A stretch of 64,000 bases of DNA, taken from NCBI GenBank assembly GCA_963932145.1, contig OZ010573.1, positions 88,056,163 through 88,120,162 of the forward strand, written 5' to 3'. The notes under the pieces were generated by a model. The model worked only from the letters and a program-made list of their open reading frames with translations. It made no database searches and had not been told where the DNA came from. The translations under genes were made by a program, and so were the position numbers. The DNA is from Acanthosepion lycidas (Eukaryota > Mollusca > Cephalopoda > Sepiida > Sepiidae). This document shows positions 10,141-21,379 of the stretch, piece by piece. Each line of letters opens with the position of its first letter. The first letter of the stretch is position 1.

Positions 10141-11235
10141 TCACTAAAGCTTCTTTTAGCGTGTTACATTTCGAGTTTCTATTTCCATTTTGTTTCTCGT
10201 ATCATTCTTTTCACACAGTCCATATATTTTTCTTGGGTCACTCCGGAGTTTGTTGCATTTCTCGTGTTGCTTTGCCTTTTTCAGTTTCCGCAGTTTCACT
10301 ATTATTCTACCTATGACAGGGCAATGTTCGTTTCTGCAGTCGGCAGTTGGATAGGTTTTGTAGTGAACCATTGCAATTCCAAAGCTTTTGTTGAAATTTA
10401 TGTAGTCAATTTGTTTTTTTGATTTTTTTTTTAGTTTCTCTTCCTGGGCCTCTCTATGTCCATAACCCCCCGGATGTTCTTGGAACCATGTGTTGGCTAT
10501 TGCCTAGTCATTGACCGTGCACTGCTGGACCCATTTTCACCAGGTTTTTTAGTCTGAATTTGCCAGCTACCCCCCATCCCCGCCCCCTCCCTGACTACTT
10601 TGGCTTTCAGGTCTCTCATTAGTATTACGACTTCTTGTGATTTACAATGAGCCTTGGCGTTGTCTAGCATTGAGTAGAAAGATTCGATTTCTTCTTCCTT
10701 ACTTTGTGCTGTCGGTGTGTACACTATTATGATAGCTACGATGAAATGCTCTCCTTTTAGCTTGACTACCAGAAATCTTTCGGATGAATGGTAGTATCCC
10801 AGAAGGCATTTCTTGAATTCTTAATCTAGTATGAATCCTACGCCTTCATCGTTTTTCTCTCCGCCTGCATATATAATCCAGTGATTGACACTGTCAAAAT
10901 CTCCATTGTTTCACATATATGTTGAGTTTTAGCCTATTCATCTTCTATTTTTTTACATTTTCTAACTGGCCACATTTTTTCAACGTCCAAACGTTAAATG
11001 TCCAGATAGTTACTTTTTGTTTGATGCGAGCACTCGCTGGATAACGGTACGGTGACACCTGTCCTTTATATCGCACCTTTTCGGGCAAGGGATAAGTTCC
11101 AAGGAGTTTTAGAACCTTTATCCTAGCAGTTGCTGGATGACAGCCAGGTGACACCTGTTGCACATGTCGGTCCTTAGCGAGCGAGGAGTTAATTCCCATA
11201 GACGTTATCCCCTTCATGCCGTTAGATTTCATAAT
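10141..11235 (-). pseudogene. RTE-type LINE APE endonuclease half, decayed
   Basis: The minus strand reads VTIWTFNVWTLKKCGQLENV (about 11010-10960), then MNRLKLNI, then YTPTAQSKEEEIESFYSML and VVILMRDLKAKV (10720-10590), WFQEHPGG (10470), KQIDYINFN (about 10400), and TYPTADCRNEHCPVIG (10350-10290), ending in KLRKLKK. This is the domain order of the APE endonuclease of RTE-type LINEs, with the catalytic-loop regions recognisable but changed (a normal GDLNAK is here RDLKAK; a normal SDH region reads RNEH). Stops and frameshifts abound. Orientation and content fit the upstream half of the element whose RT is at 2121-3868. Confidence 0.82.
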
Positions 11236-11464
11236 GTGTCTTTTATTTGTCCTGATATTTATTGGGATTAATAGGGAAGTGTTTTCCCGTTGCCTTCTCC
11301 ACGGTGGTTTACGGAGACAATACCTCTAGTTAGCTGGACGTTGATCATCAAGAGTTCTTTGTCTTGTTTTTCGTCGTTATTGGTTTGCTAACAAACCGAT
11401 CACTCACAAGAACATAGAGTGGGGTAGACGGTTTAGTCGCCGACAGCCGAGTGTGGAATACTAA

Positions 11465-11467
<3 letters not shown>
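11236..11467. other. Probable RTE 5' leader, otherwise unassigned
   Basis: It lies just upstream (minus strand) of the RTE endonuclease and ends at the (TA)n run. It has no motif I can name. Confidence 0.4.
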
Positions 11468-11530
<63 letters not shown>

Positions 11531-11605
11531 TATAGATAGATAGATAATATTAGTGGACAATACACACAGAGACACACACACACGCGCACACAAACATGTA
11601 TATAT

Positions 11606-11668
<63 letters not shown>
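11468..11668. repeat. Compound microsatellite (TA)n-(GATA)n-(CA)n-(TA)n
   Basis: Two long (TA)n runs flank short gata and aca/cac runs. Frames that spell long YIYIYI peptides through here are microsatellite translation, not genes. Confidence 0.95.
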
Positions 11669-11672
<4 letters not shown>

Positions 11673-11736
11673 CCCAAGAGGATAGAATCCAAGAAGAATT
11701 CAATGTCCAGGACAGAGTAAGAATATTATATAAATG

Positions 11737-13543
11737 TAGGTATCTCTACGAAATCGCTAAAAAAAGAGCATAGTCTGATGAAAAAGACGCCAAACTTTAT
11801 GAAAACAAAATTTTATCGTCTAAATGCTTGTTTTTATGAAGAGGATAGACCAAATTTTTTTTTAATTATTTTTCAAAATTTTTTCCATCTTTTTAGAATA
11901 TTCTAAATTTTGTTTTAAAAACTTTGTTTATCTTTGTTGCAAAAAGGGGTAGTAAATAACATAGATAATTTTAGCGCGTTTTTTTTGTATTTACACACAT
12001 TAATTTTGAAAATCTTGTAAAAATAAAAATAATTGTCAGATGTTAATGAAAGTTTCAGAAACTATTCACAGATGATCGAAATTATTATAAATATGTTGTT
12101 TTTTATAAAAGTCATGGCAGAAATTTTTTTTTTTCATTTTTATTAACACCCCATAACTAATTTTATGAAAAACTCTAGAAATTAGATCTTGCCGCCCCCT
12201 ACAAATTGCAATAGTTAAAAGCACAAGGCTTTGAAGACTGCAAATCATGTATTTTTTTTTTTTAATTGTGGCCAACGTACCTGAAATTCAGCTCTGAATT
12301 GTAACATACAAAACTCAATAAAACAAATATATTATTTAATTTCAAATGCTTTTATTTCTTCTATTTGTTTTTATGAATATGGACAATATTTTCTGAAAGC
12401 AAAAACTTTTTCCAATGAAAATTGAATTTTTAATACAATTATTTGTTATTTCTTTTAATTATAATAGATTTTTACATTAAGTATTTAAAAATATTATAAA
12501 ATTAGTTAAAAGCAGTGCCTAGCTTTCAATTGTGTCCAGATGAGACCGCCATTGTCTAGCGCTTTGAAAATTGTATCGTTTGGACCAATCAGATTAGCCA
12601 ACGTCATTAAAAATGTAACTTTTATGCTTATAATAGAGCGTTAATTATAAAGTACGGAAGATCAACCAGGATACAATCTAGTTGCATTATTTGAGTTCAG
12701 CATTGTTCTCCGCTCTTAAGGCCTTTACTTTTGCGAAACACGTATGGAAAAATATAATTATATATAAAATTATAGTATTTTATGTACACTTCTGATAAAA
12801 ATTCATAAGGTACGTATAAATAATAGATACCTCATTCTTATGAAATTTAATCTCACTCTTAACAGTCTTATTTTTTAATTTCTTTATATTTTCCATAAAG
12901 CATCGTAAACGTAAAGATGAAAGCTAAGTACAAAAAAAAAAAAAATGAAAAATTAGAGCGCTGAAAGTTTTTCTTAAAAGTAACGAGGTAAATAATTTGT
13001 TCATTTAAATCTAAATAATTTCACTTCCTTCCATCCGTAGAAAGAATTATCCTCCCGTAAGTTATCTAAACGTCATAAATCACAGCTGTCAACAGCTGTC
13101 AACAGCTGTCAACGAGGCGAAAGGTTATGACCTGCTTTGTTTTATTTTCAAATTACATTTTTTCGGCGCAGAAGCTAAGTTAAGCTTGGTTCAAAATGTT
13201 TTAAATAAACATTATAATTTCTGATTTTATTAAAATCAGTTTTGAAAAAATGATAATTGATTTTTAAAAGAATATCAATGTCAGATTTTCATCTTTTTAA
13301 CAAATGATTGAAAATGATTGATTATCTGTCCTTTTTTGGTGACAAAAAAAAACAAAATTTGTAACGAAAATTTCGGACGTGCTAGGAACGATTAAAAAAT
13401 GTAAAAAAATACCCCAAAAATACTTTGATCTTTCCTCTTTAATAATAATATGAACATTAGACGATAAAAAATTGTTTTCGTCAAGTTCGGCGTCTTTTTC
13501 ATCATGCTATCTCTGTTTGTTTACATTTTCGTGGAGGTACCTA
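11737..13543. mobile_element. AT-rich element with about 125-base imperfect inverted repeats
   Basis: The left arm 11737-11860 (taggtatctctacg, then gatgaaaaagacgcc and tatcgtctaa) matches the reverse complement of 13420-13543 (taggtacctccacg, gatgaaaaagacgcc, tatcgtctaa) at roughly four of five positions by eye. The 1.56 kb between is AT-rich with no coding signal. It may be a decayed long-inverted-repeat (foldback-like) transposon or two inverted copies of one repeat. I could not define a target duplication. Confidence 0.55.
13083..13112. promoter_or_regulatory. Three E-boxes in a 10-base tandem repeat
   Basis: The unit cagctgtcaa is repeated three times exactly, placing three CAGCTG E-boxes one helical turn apart. 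An aggttatgacct palindrome lies at about 13124-13135 and a tatataaat box at 13542-13550. bHLH factors bind CAGCTG. Whether this acts as an enhancer is unknown; no gene is nearby. Confidence 0.35.
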
Positions 13544-13638
13544 TATAAATGGCTCAAACACTAATATTCAATTGATATAATTTATTACATTGAAATCGTA
13601 ATCACGATCTAATTCATTAGACCTACAAATTCAAAAAA

Positions 13639-13640
<2 letters not shown>

Positions 13641-13728
<88 letters not shown>
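13641..13728. repeat. (CA)n-(TA)n microsatellite
   Basis: About 23 CA units pass directly into about 20 TA units and a short tgta tail. Confidence 0.95.
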
Positions 13729-13737
<9 letters not shown>

Positions 13738-14132
13738 GTGTTGAAAACTAGAAAAGAAACACCAATCACTTTGCGAGCAAAATGTTTGTGGGTCAGAGTT
13801 AGTTAAGAGGCAGAAAATTGGTAAGATAGGAGAAGAGAATAAACTGATTAAGTGTAAGTCTAATTACTATTAAAACAAGACGCGATTGAAACCAATCCAT
13901 TAAGCTGATATTTCCATTTCCAAACAATACTATGGAAACAGTTTTTTTTTTTTATTACTTACAATTGGAATTTCATATTAAACTTTCTAAGCTCGAATCA
14001 GTGGTCAATAAGTGAAAGTTTGGCAAACTCTACAAATTCGACCCGATTTCAGAAAACAAATGGGATGGGTTGGATGTGTTAGTAATGTGGGGCGGGGGAG
14101 ATTAATGAGATGCCATGATGACCAAGATAGAA

Positions 14133-14133
<1 letters not shown>
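13729..14133. other. Spacer, nothing recognised
   Basis: No repeat copy or coding motif seen. Confidence 0.5.

Positions 14134-14175
<42 letters not shown>
14134..14175. repeat. (GA)n microsatellite
   Basis: Around twenty consecutive GA units ending in gagagaaag. Confidence 0.95.
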
Positions 14176-14179
<4 letters not shown>

Positions 14180-14849
14180 TGAATTACCAACTTTTTCAAA
14201 GTATGTTAACTCTACTTGGCCAGTGGACCGAAACAGAAAAAAATCAGAGTATGACACCAGAGAAAAGATAACACTGTCTTATTATAGAAATTAGTAAAAA
14301 AAAGTTAAATTTCGTAGTAGAGACGACAAAATATAAGAAATTAACATTAAAACATACATTAAATTCGGAACAAAAAATTGTGTGGAGTCGTTATGTCCGG
14401 CCGGCAAGATACATTTTATTGTCATCAACAAAGTAAGTCTGGAAAAGTTAAGTTTCATGCCATTGTTCTGACGGTATTGGTTACTAATGTATCACTACCG
14501 CTTCTCCTTTTTCGGCTTGGGGCTGGGGTCTTCTATCTAAGCAAAATATAAGGGTACACAATTTGTCTTATTCGCGAGGTAAAAGAACACAATAAGTTCA
14601 TAAAATGAACAGTATGTATTCCTTTTACACTCGATAACATTTGTACTTTAAACGAATAGTTCACATGATCCAGTGCATGTTTTCTTAAATGTCAAACTGT
14701 TATGATGAGGAGGCTTTATGCATCAGAAAATTCGTCATAGATTAGATTTAATTTAATCTTATGTAGAAATACGAATGCTAAGTTCTTACAGGGTTATGTT
14801 TTATTTTCATTATTATTTTCGAAAATATAATTTCATTTGTTCGGTGATA
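14176..14849. other. Spacer, nothing recognised
   Basis: No repeat copy or coding motif seen. Confidence 0.5.
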
Positions 14850-15615
14850 TGTAATTTCATGAGCAGCCTCTCTTTCTATTTTCCTTTATTCTTCATCTTC
14901 TCTGTTAACACTTGGTGGCTTATATCTGTTTAAAGTAACTTTTTCGTTTTTCTCTTTGTATTTTTTTTTTATTTTTTTAGAATGTATGTTTTCTTCCAAT
15001 TTCTTTCATTTTATTCAGGTACGTACTTTCATCCATTCATACTTCATTTTACAATCCCATCGTTTTTTTCTTTTCTTTGTGAACGTCTTAAATCTGCTTT
15101 CTTTTTCTTTTTTTATCCTATTTCTCTTTCTCTAACACTATCTTTCCTTCTTCTGATCATTTTCCTCTCACATTTATTCTTTCTTTTCATTCATTTTCTT
15201 TTTTTTTTGCTGATTCACGCAATTTTATTCAATCATATAGTATAAGAAAATCAACATTCTTTGTTCTTTTTTCTTTCTTTTCCTTTCTTTCATTGTTAAT
15301 CATTAACGTTTTCATTTTTCCTTTTCTTTCTTTTCATCTTCCTTTGTTAATTATTAACTTTTTCAGTCTTCTTTCTTTTTATCTTTTATTCAATTTTTGT
15401 TTTTATTTGCTCTCTCTATTCCTTCAAAATTGTATTTTTATTTCGGCTTCCTTTTCTTTTCCCTTTATTCTTCCTTTGCATTCATTTTATTTCTAATTCA
15501 AAAATTATTATTCATTCATATATTCTGATAAAATCGTCCTCCTTTCCTTCTTTCTTTCTTTCTTTCTTTCTATCTTTCTTTTTTTTTCTTTCTTTCTTTC
15601 TTCCTTCCTTCCATC
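14850..15615 (+). repeat. Long T/C-rich (polypyrimidine) tract with (CTTT)n core
   Basis: For about 750 bases the plus strand is dominated by T and C, with ttct and tttc words throughout, and ends in a (CTTT)n/(CTTC)n run at 15549-15610. The open frames in it (Phe, Leu and Ser rich) are composition artefacts. Confidence 0.8.
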
Positions 15616-16496
15616 ATGAACTTGAAATCTATATTTAATCAAATGAAAAAGCCCATAACCTATAATGGTTATTCTTGCGCGGAGCAATAACTTTGCAATT
15701 TCGACGGTAAATTAATGAGTTCTATTGAAATATAACGAAGCGTGATGAAAATCTGTTAAAATCTGCAAAGGCCAACATGGAGCGAGGCCAAATTCTTCCT
15801 ATTCGAAAGCGCTTCACATCTTCATATCTACTGATTCATTCACTAACATTTCTTTCACACTATTCTTCAACAATTCAGAATTTTCCTTACTCGAATGCGT
15901 TCTCCGAACTGATCCACAAGTTCGTGACACTCCGTCAATGTATCGAACTGCTCCAGATTTTATCCTTAGGACGAGTCACGCACTAATTCTGTAGATTATT
16001 TTTACCTTAAAGCTCCAGTCATCCCGATAAAAAGAAGTTGTTACGGTGAGATAATCTATTTATGCGGAAGATTTTATACTTGAATACACTGTAAATAGTG
16101 AAATGATGCGAATTAAGTATACCATATTATCAACTTTCAAAATAATATAATGCATGTTAACCTTGTAGACACTCAGTAGGGTTAAAAAGACACAGCCGCA
16201 TTACGCAAAATGTTGCTGTGGTTTCCCTAGCAAATACCTTTTATGGAGTGCAAGTATTCGTAATACATCTAACCAACCATGTTTCGGTTTTACTGTTGTC
16301 CTTCTCCTGATTACCTTCCAACTAAATTTAGAAAGCCCAGTTACCACTGCTAGCCTGGAGAAGAATAGATGCATTATACCTTTTCCAAGGCTACTAGTGC
16401 GTAAAAAAACGCAAAGCTTTCAGCTGAAATTTAAAGAAGATAATCCTACTTACCGCGCTAATGGTCACTACAATATGGTCATAACTATTAAATTAT
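15616..16496. other. Spacer, nothing recognised
   Basis: A 69-codon plus-strand frame at 15777 has no domain I recognise. No repeats matched elsewhere in the window. Confidence 0.5.
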
Positions 16497-16497
16497 A

Positions 16498-17380
16498 TAC
16501 AGGATGCGACGGATAAATTGTTGTCTAAATTATGCAAAAATGAAAATAACATCTCATTTTAACAGGTCTATTTAACAAAATTGCACAAATATATCTTGAA
16601 ATACTAAAGAATAAAATTATTCAATAAGATCGCCACTGGCTTCAACCACAACCTCCAGAAGCCTTCGGAATCTCCAGCATCTCTTCTGAACGGTCTCCTT
16701 GTTTCATTTGGTGAATGCTGCCATAATCCTTGCCTTGAGTTCATCTTTGGAGTTACAAGGAGTTTTGTTGGTCTCTCGACCAACTGCGCTCAACACATAA
16801 TAATCTAGATGGTTGCTGTCTGAAGAATTAGGTGGCTAGATATAAGGGTGATGTGATCGCAAAATTTGTTTGACAGCCATAATTGGGTTCTCCTTCTTGT
16901 GTAGCATGGTGTAGAGTCCTGTTGCCAGACATAGGATCTTCTATCAGGCACCGTCTTGACCAAGGTCAGCACTGTCTCCTGAAGGCAAGATGCCGGCCTT
17001 ATTGTTGAGTCTGAGGCCCTCAAACCATAAATCTGGGACGTCTTTTCTTATGCAAGTGATGAGAGTGTTTTTAGAACAGCTGTATCTTCATAATCACCAT
17101 TAGACTCGACCAACTCTTCTCGAATCCTCTGCTTGTCCTGAGGTTGACACTCAAACACTCTTAAATGATCGTATTCGAGCTTCCGCTACGAATGTCAAGC
17201 AGTACAGCATGCCGCTTTCAAATTTCTACCGGAGTGAAATAAGTCATGGCGCTGTTTTTTCTCACGGACGAGGCCCAACTGACCCTAATATACCGTGCAG
17301 TCGACAAAAATAGAAACAATGAATGCGCATGCGCGAAATCGAAAATATAAAATGACGACAATTTATCTATCGCACCCTTA
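16498..17380 (-). mobile_element. Mariner/Tc1-type transposon relic with TIRs
   Basis: The left end (aggatgcgacggataaattg, 16501) and the inverted right end (agggtgcgatagataaattg, ending at about 17378) match at most positions and are bounded by TA dinucleotides (16498-16499 and 17379-17380), the target of this superfamily. At about 0.88 kb it is shorter than a usual 1.3-kb mariner, so it is internally deleted. Confidence 0.8.
16615..17240 (-). pseudogene. Mariner-like transposase pseudogene
   Basis: Minus-strand reading gives YVWQQDSTPCYTRRRTQLWL (second catalytic Asp in QQD), a degraded SSDSNHLDYYV with the third Asp, then VGRETNKTPCNSKDELKARI, an ETVQKRCWRFRRLLEVVVEA stretch and a GDLIE end. 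This is the C-terminal half of a DDE/D mariner transposase. The first Asp block and most of the helix-turn-helix part are missing or unreadable, and there are several frameshifts, so it is inactive. It lies inside the TIR-bounded relic. Confidence 0.8.
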
Positions 17381-18968
17381 TGTTTCTTTACCCTTTTACT
17401 CAAATGACCTCACATTAAGTCGGTTGTGTGGACCAATTTACATTTATTTTCGATTTTTTAATAATTTTATCCACTTATTATGATCTCTGCAAACTTAATT
17501 TCTATATTTACTTCATACCGATTCCATTCATTAATATGTTAAACATGAAGTCATTTGAACCATATCCCAAATTAAGAAATCATAAGAATACTCTACTTCT
17601 ATAATTATTAAATCCAATTTCGTCTAAGAGCATGAACATTACCCATCTACAGACCGAAGACATGGAGAAGACCTGTTTTTTCTATTCCTATACCTATTGA
17701 GTGAATTAGACAATGACTACCAATCTCTTACTTTCAAATATCTTAATTATTTATCGGAAATTGCGTTGACTTATTTAACAAGTTGATTGCCAGATGTCAA
17801 TTAGGAAACCTGACTTCAAACCCCAGCTTTATAAAAGCCAACTTAAGTCATAATGGGTTGATCTAACGCTTCAACTGAAGTCTTAATTTTTTTTTTATGC
17901 ACTAAAAATGACACTGCAAACAAACTCGTCTTTGCTGCCAGCAGATTCAAAACGTTTCGGAAAAATACAAAGCGCGATAACTCGTAACCGGTATCATAAC
18001 AAAAACTGCCCTTCACGATTAAACACGTGGTTCGCAATCAATGTGTTAAAGAAACCAGATACTGTTTGATATTTTGAAGATCAAATCCCAATTCATCAAT
18101 GATATTTACGTGTGTCAATACGCATGCGTTTTTCTAGTCATTTTAATTGGAAAAGTTTGCTTTTAAGAATTAAAATATTAGGAATTCAGGTGGTGTTGTG
18201 TCTATACATACGCATTAGTATGTTGAAATTTAAAGATTGGAAGTGTGGCGAAAATGTCTCGTGAATGTCTCGTGAATGTATACATGTCATATTTTTATTT
18301 TTCCGCTGAATAATATTTCCTCGCATGTATGTCTATACGTGTGGTGGGGTTTGTGTAAAACTATGATAGGTAAAAATTATTATTATTTATATTTATTTTT
18401 AAATTTTTGAAAAAAAAAAGGGGGTTTATTTGTTACATTTAAAGCTGGCTACCTGTTTGTTTTGTTATAGATTAATTTATGTGATAATTAATAATTACAT
18501 AAAAATTATAATAATTTTACAAGAATATTACGTAATAATAATAATACACTAGAATATAAATTTTATCATGCTTTGTTATGTAATAATACATAATTATGAT
18601 GTATATATAGGCCCAGTTTTATATATTTATTTTAATCAATTGGTAAGACTATTATTGAAGTATTTAGAAGTTTATTAATATTATAGGTATTTTTAATATA
18701 TTAACATGTCGTGTATATGTCATTGATGTTTGACTTTAGCCTTAGAATGGAAGTCAGCAACTTCCAATGTATCAAGTCCAAATTAAAATGTTATATGTTG
18801 AAAGACTGTTAATTTTAGCTCTATATGGTGCCAAACTTGTAATTGTTTAATCTTTCCCTATATTAAATATCAGCGACCAATTTGTTTTTGCAAGAATCAA
18901 AAGGTTGAATAACCTGACTGAAGCAAATAATTATACAAGAATCTCAACATAGAAGCAGTCGCAAAGAT

Positions 18969-18974
<6 letters not shown>
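17381..18974. other. AT-rich spacer, nothing recognised
   Basis: About 1.6 kb without a repeat copy, domain or RNA gene that I can identify. Confidence 0.5.

Positions 18975-19034
<60 letters not shown>
18975..19034. repeat. (TA)n microsatellite at the 5' side of a Penelope element
   Basis: About thirty TA units. Penelope-derived sequence begins directly after it. Confidence 0.95.
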
Positions 19035-19037
<3 letters not shown>

Positions 19038-20420
19038 GGTATACAAGAATGCAAACATTAATTATAGAAAAACAGGAAAAGATAAATCATTTGGTATAAC
19101 CCTCCGTTTAACCAAATGGTTAGTATTAAACTAGGACATAAATTTCTAGCTTTAATTGAAAAACACTTCCCTACCAATAGTAGGCTTAATAATATATTTA
19201 ATAAGAACACCCTAAAATTGAGTTACAGCTGCACTGATAATCTAGAAAGTATAATAAAAAAACACAATAATAAAATCTTGAACAAATCCCCATGCCTGAA
19301 TAGTATTAATAAAAACCCTACACTTAAATTAGACAAAAACAGTGAAAAATTATGTGATTGTAGAAAACCAGAAGACTGCCCATTGGAAAATAAATGCTGC
19401 GTCAAATCTGTGGTATACCAATGTACTATCTCATCCACTGAGAGTCCTAATACTAATATGATATACATTGCGTCTACGAAGAATGAATTTAAAGACAGAT
19501 GGAGGCAGCATAAGAGCTCTTTCAACAATATAAATAAAATAAATCAGACATATCTATCTAAATATTTTTGGCATCTGAAGGAAATTAATGAAACACCAAA
19601 AGTAAAATGGAAAATTATAAACAAAACTAGGACTTGTAAAACTTGGGATAACCCATGCCCTTTATGCATACATGAGAAACTGCACATTATTAAGTTTCTA
19701 AATAATAAAAATCTATTAAACAATAGACATGAGTTAACGGTTTTTTGCCGACATCATCAAATCTTTGCATTGAATAATTGGCATATATTTTTTTTAAATC
19801 CATAATCCTAATAAATAGCTTAAATACCCTACAAAAAAGATAACCCTTTATGAAGTCGTCAAAAAACAAATGTTACGGCAGTTTTTTTTATATACACAAA
19901 AGCCTTTCAGAAAAAATAAAATAAAAAAAAAATAAATCTCCATAGACACGTAAACCAGACTAGACGAAATCATCTTCCGTTTTAAATTTAGACACACCAA
20001 CCATACCCTGACTTGACACCTATGAATGTAACTCTATACTGATATAAATTATTAACACCCTGCGCCCTTCTTGAACAATCGCGCTGGCCTTTACCATGGA
20101 AATTTTAATTTCAATAATGAATCTGCTATTAAAACACGTAAATTTCAGAAATAAGTTATTCAAAAAAAAAAAATCCGCTTGAAGATGGAACAGAGCTTAC
20201 TTTAATTCAATTTAATTCAAATAATTATACTGAAGTTTTCGGCTCTTGTCTTGAAACATGAGAACTCTTATGTAGCGTGTTGGAATCATATTTTTAAATA
20301 AATAATTATATTTATGCTCTACTTTTGTATCGAGCACTATTTTTAAAAAATAATAACAAAAATACTAAAGAACTTTGGATTATTTACCTAACCAGTTCTT
20401 TCCTATTTTCTATATATTTT
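19035..20420 (+). mobile_element. Penelope-like element, 5'-truncated, plus strand
   Basis: It begins just after (TA)n in the last part of the RT domain, contains the GIY-YIG endonuclease and ends with a 600-base 3' region before (TA)n at 20437. Its last 270 bases (20045-20320) are closely similar to 26816-27085, including cgcttgaagatggaacagag and gaaacatgagaactctta. The common 3' sequence marks a family. Confidence 0.85.
19083..19805 (+). pseudogene. Penelope-like RT end plus GIY-YIG endonuclease
   Basis: The frame reads IIWYNPPFNQMVSIKLGHKF (end of the RT/linker), a CDCRKPEDCPLENKCC cysteine cluster, MIYIASTKNEFKDRWRQH (the GIY-YIG core with G changed to A), LSKYFWHLKE, CPLCIHEKLHII and LLNNRHELTVFCRHH. 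These are the landmarks of Penelope endonucleases in order. The ATG at 19116 is internal and not a true start; an in-frame TAA sits at 19083. The open stretch of 229 codons is good, but without the RT catalytic core the copy cannot be autonomous. Confidence 0.88.
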
Positions 20421-20431
20421 CACACACACAC

Positions 20432-20436
<5 letters not shown>

Positions 20437-20487
<51 letters not shown>
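20437..20487. repeat. (TA)n microsatellite between two Penelope elements
   Basis: About 25 TA units lie between the 3' end of the plus-strand element and the 3' end of the minus-strand element. Confidence 0.95.
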
Positions 20488-20491
<4 letters not shown>

Positions 20492-20599
20492 AAATGAAAT
20501 GAGAACGAATTATTCAAATATTCATGACATTAATTTAACAATAAGGCTCAACGCAATAGTCGAGCTATAATTCTTTATTATATGATATATCATTCGAAC

Positions 20600-20670
20600 A
20601 TATTCATACCGCCACATAGATGCACCCATGTTTCAATGCATATCACCGCATCTCATCAGGTGGTGGTAAA
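20600..20670 (-). ncRNA. Hammerhead-ribozyme-like motif in a Penelope terminal region
   Basis: On the minus strand, taccaccac (20668-20660) precedes CTGATGAG (20659-20652), a stem II of atgc/gcat, then TGAAAC (GAAA at 20634-20631), an ACAT/ATGT hairpin, and gtggcggta (20615-20607), which pairs with the first strand at 8 of 9 positions. That is the hammerhead order of stem I, CUGAUGA, stem II, GAAA, stem III and stem I. Penelope-like elements are known to carry hammerheads. The cleavage-site base is non-canonical here and stems I and III overlap, so activity is doubtful. Confidence 0.45.
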
Positions 20671-20871
20671 TGAGGATTATTACAATTTTTAATATTTAAT
20701 TGCAAACAAACACTTTCTTTTTCCGCGTCAAAAAGAAAAAATAATACAAGAAAAACAAGCAAGAAAGAAAAAAACAAACAAAGAAAAAAAGAAAAAGAAA
20801 GAAAGACAGAAAGAAATAAAGAAAGAAAGACAGAAAGAAATAAAGAAAGAAAGACACAAGATATAGTCGAA

Positions 20872-21379
20872 AAAAAAAAGAGAAAATTAATACAAGATGT
20901 AGTCTCTTCTAAGAACGAAAAAGAAAGAACATAAGAAAAGTGAGAAGAAAAGAAAGATACAAGATATAGTCTCTTCTAAGAACGAAAAAGAAAGAACATA
21001 AGAAAAGTGAGAAGAAAAGAAAGATACAAGATATAGTCTCTTCTAAGAACGAAAAAGAAAGAACATAAGAAAAGTGAGAAGAAAAGAAAGATACAAGATA
21101 TAGTCTCTTCTAAGAACGAAAAAGAAAGAACATAAGAAAAGTGAGAAGAAAAGAAAGATACAAGATATAGTCTCTTCTAAGAACGAAAAAGAAAGAACAT
21201 AAGAAAAGTGAGAAGAAAAGAAAGATACAAGATATAGTCTCTTCTAAGAACGAAAAAGAAAGAACATAAGAAAAGTGAGAAGAAAAGAAAGATACAAGAT
21301 ATAGTCTCTTCTAAGAACGAAAAAGAAAGAACATAAGAAAAGTGAGAAGAAAAGAAAGATACAAGATATAGTCTCTTCT
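20872..21379. repeat. 67-base minisatellite, seven near-identical units
   Basis: The word ctcttct recurs at 20904, 20971, 21038, 21105, 21172, 21239, 21306 and 21373, exactly 67 bases apart. The seven units between are almost identical. A diverged partial unit precedes (20872-20910), and the array decays after 21379. It is purine-rich (gaaa and aaga words) on plus and lies in the 3' region of the minus-strand Penelope element. Confidence 0.95.

Noticed and set aside
11348..11703. Open frames of 78-114 codons over microsatellites
   Set aside because: They consist mostly of YIYIYI from (TA)n.
20904..21379. CRISPR-like array
   Set aside because: Units are contiguous with no unique spacers, and the context is eukaryotic transposon DNA.
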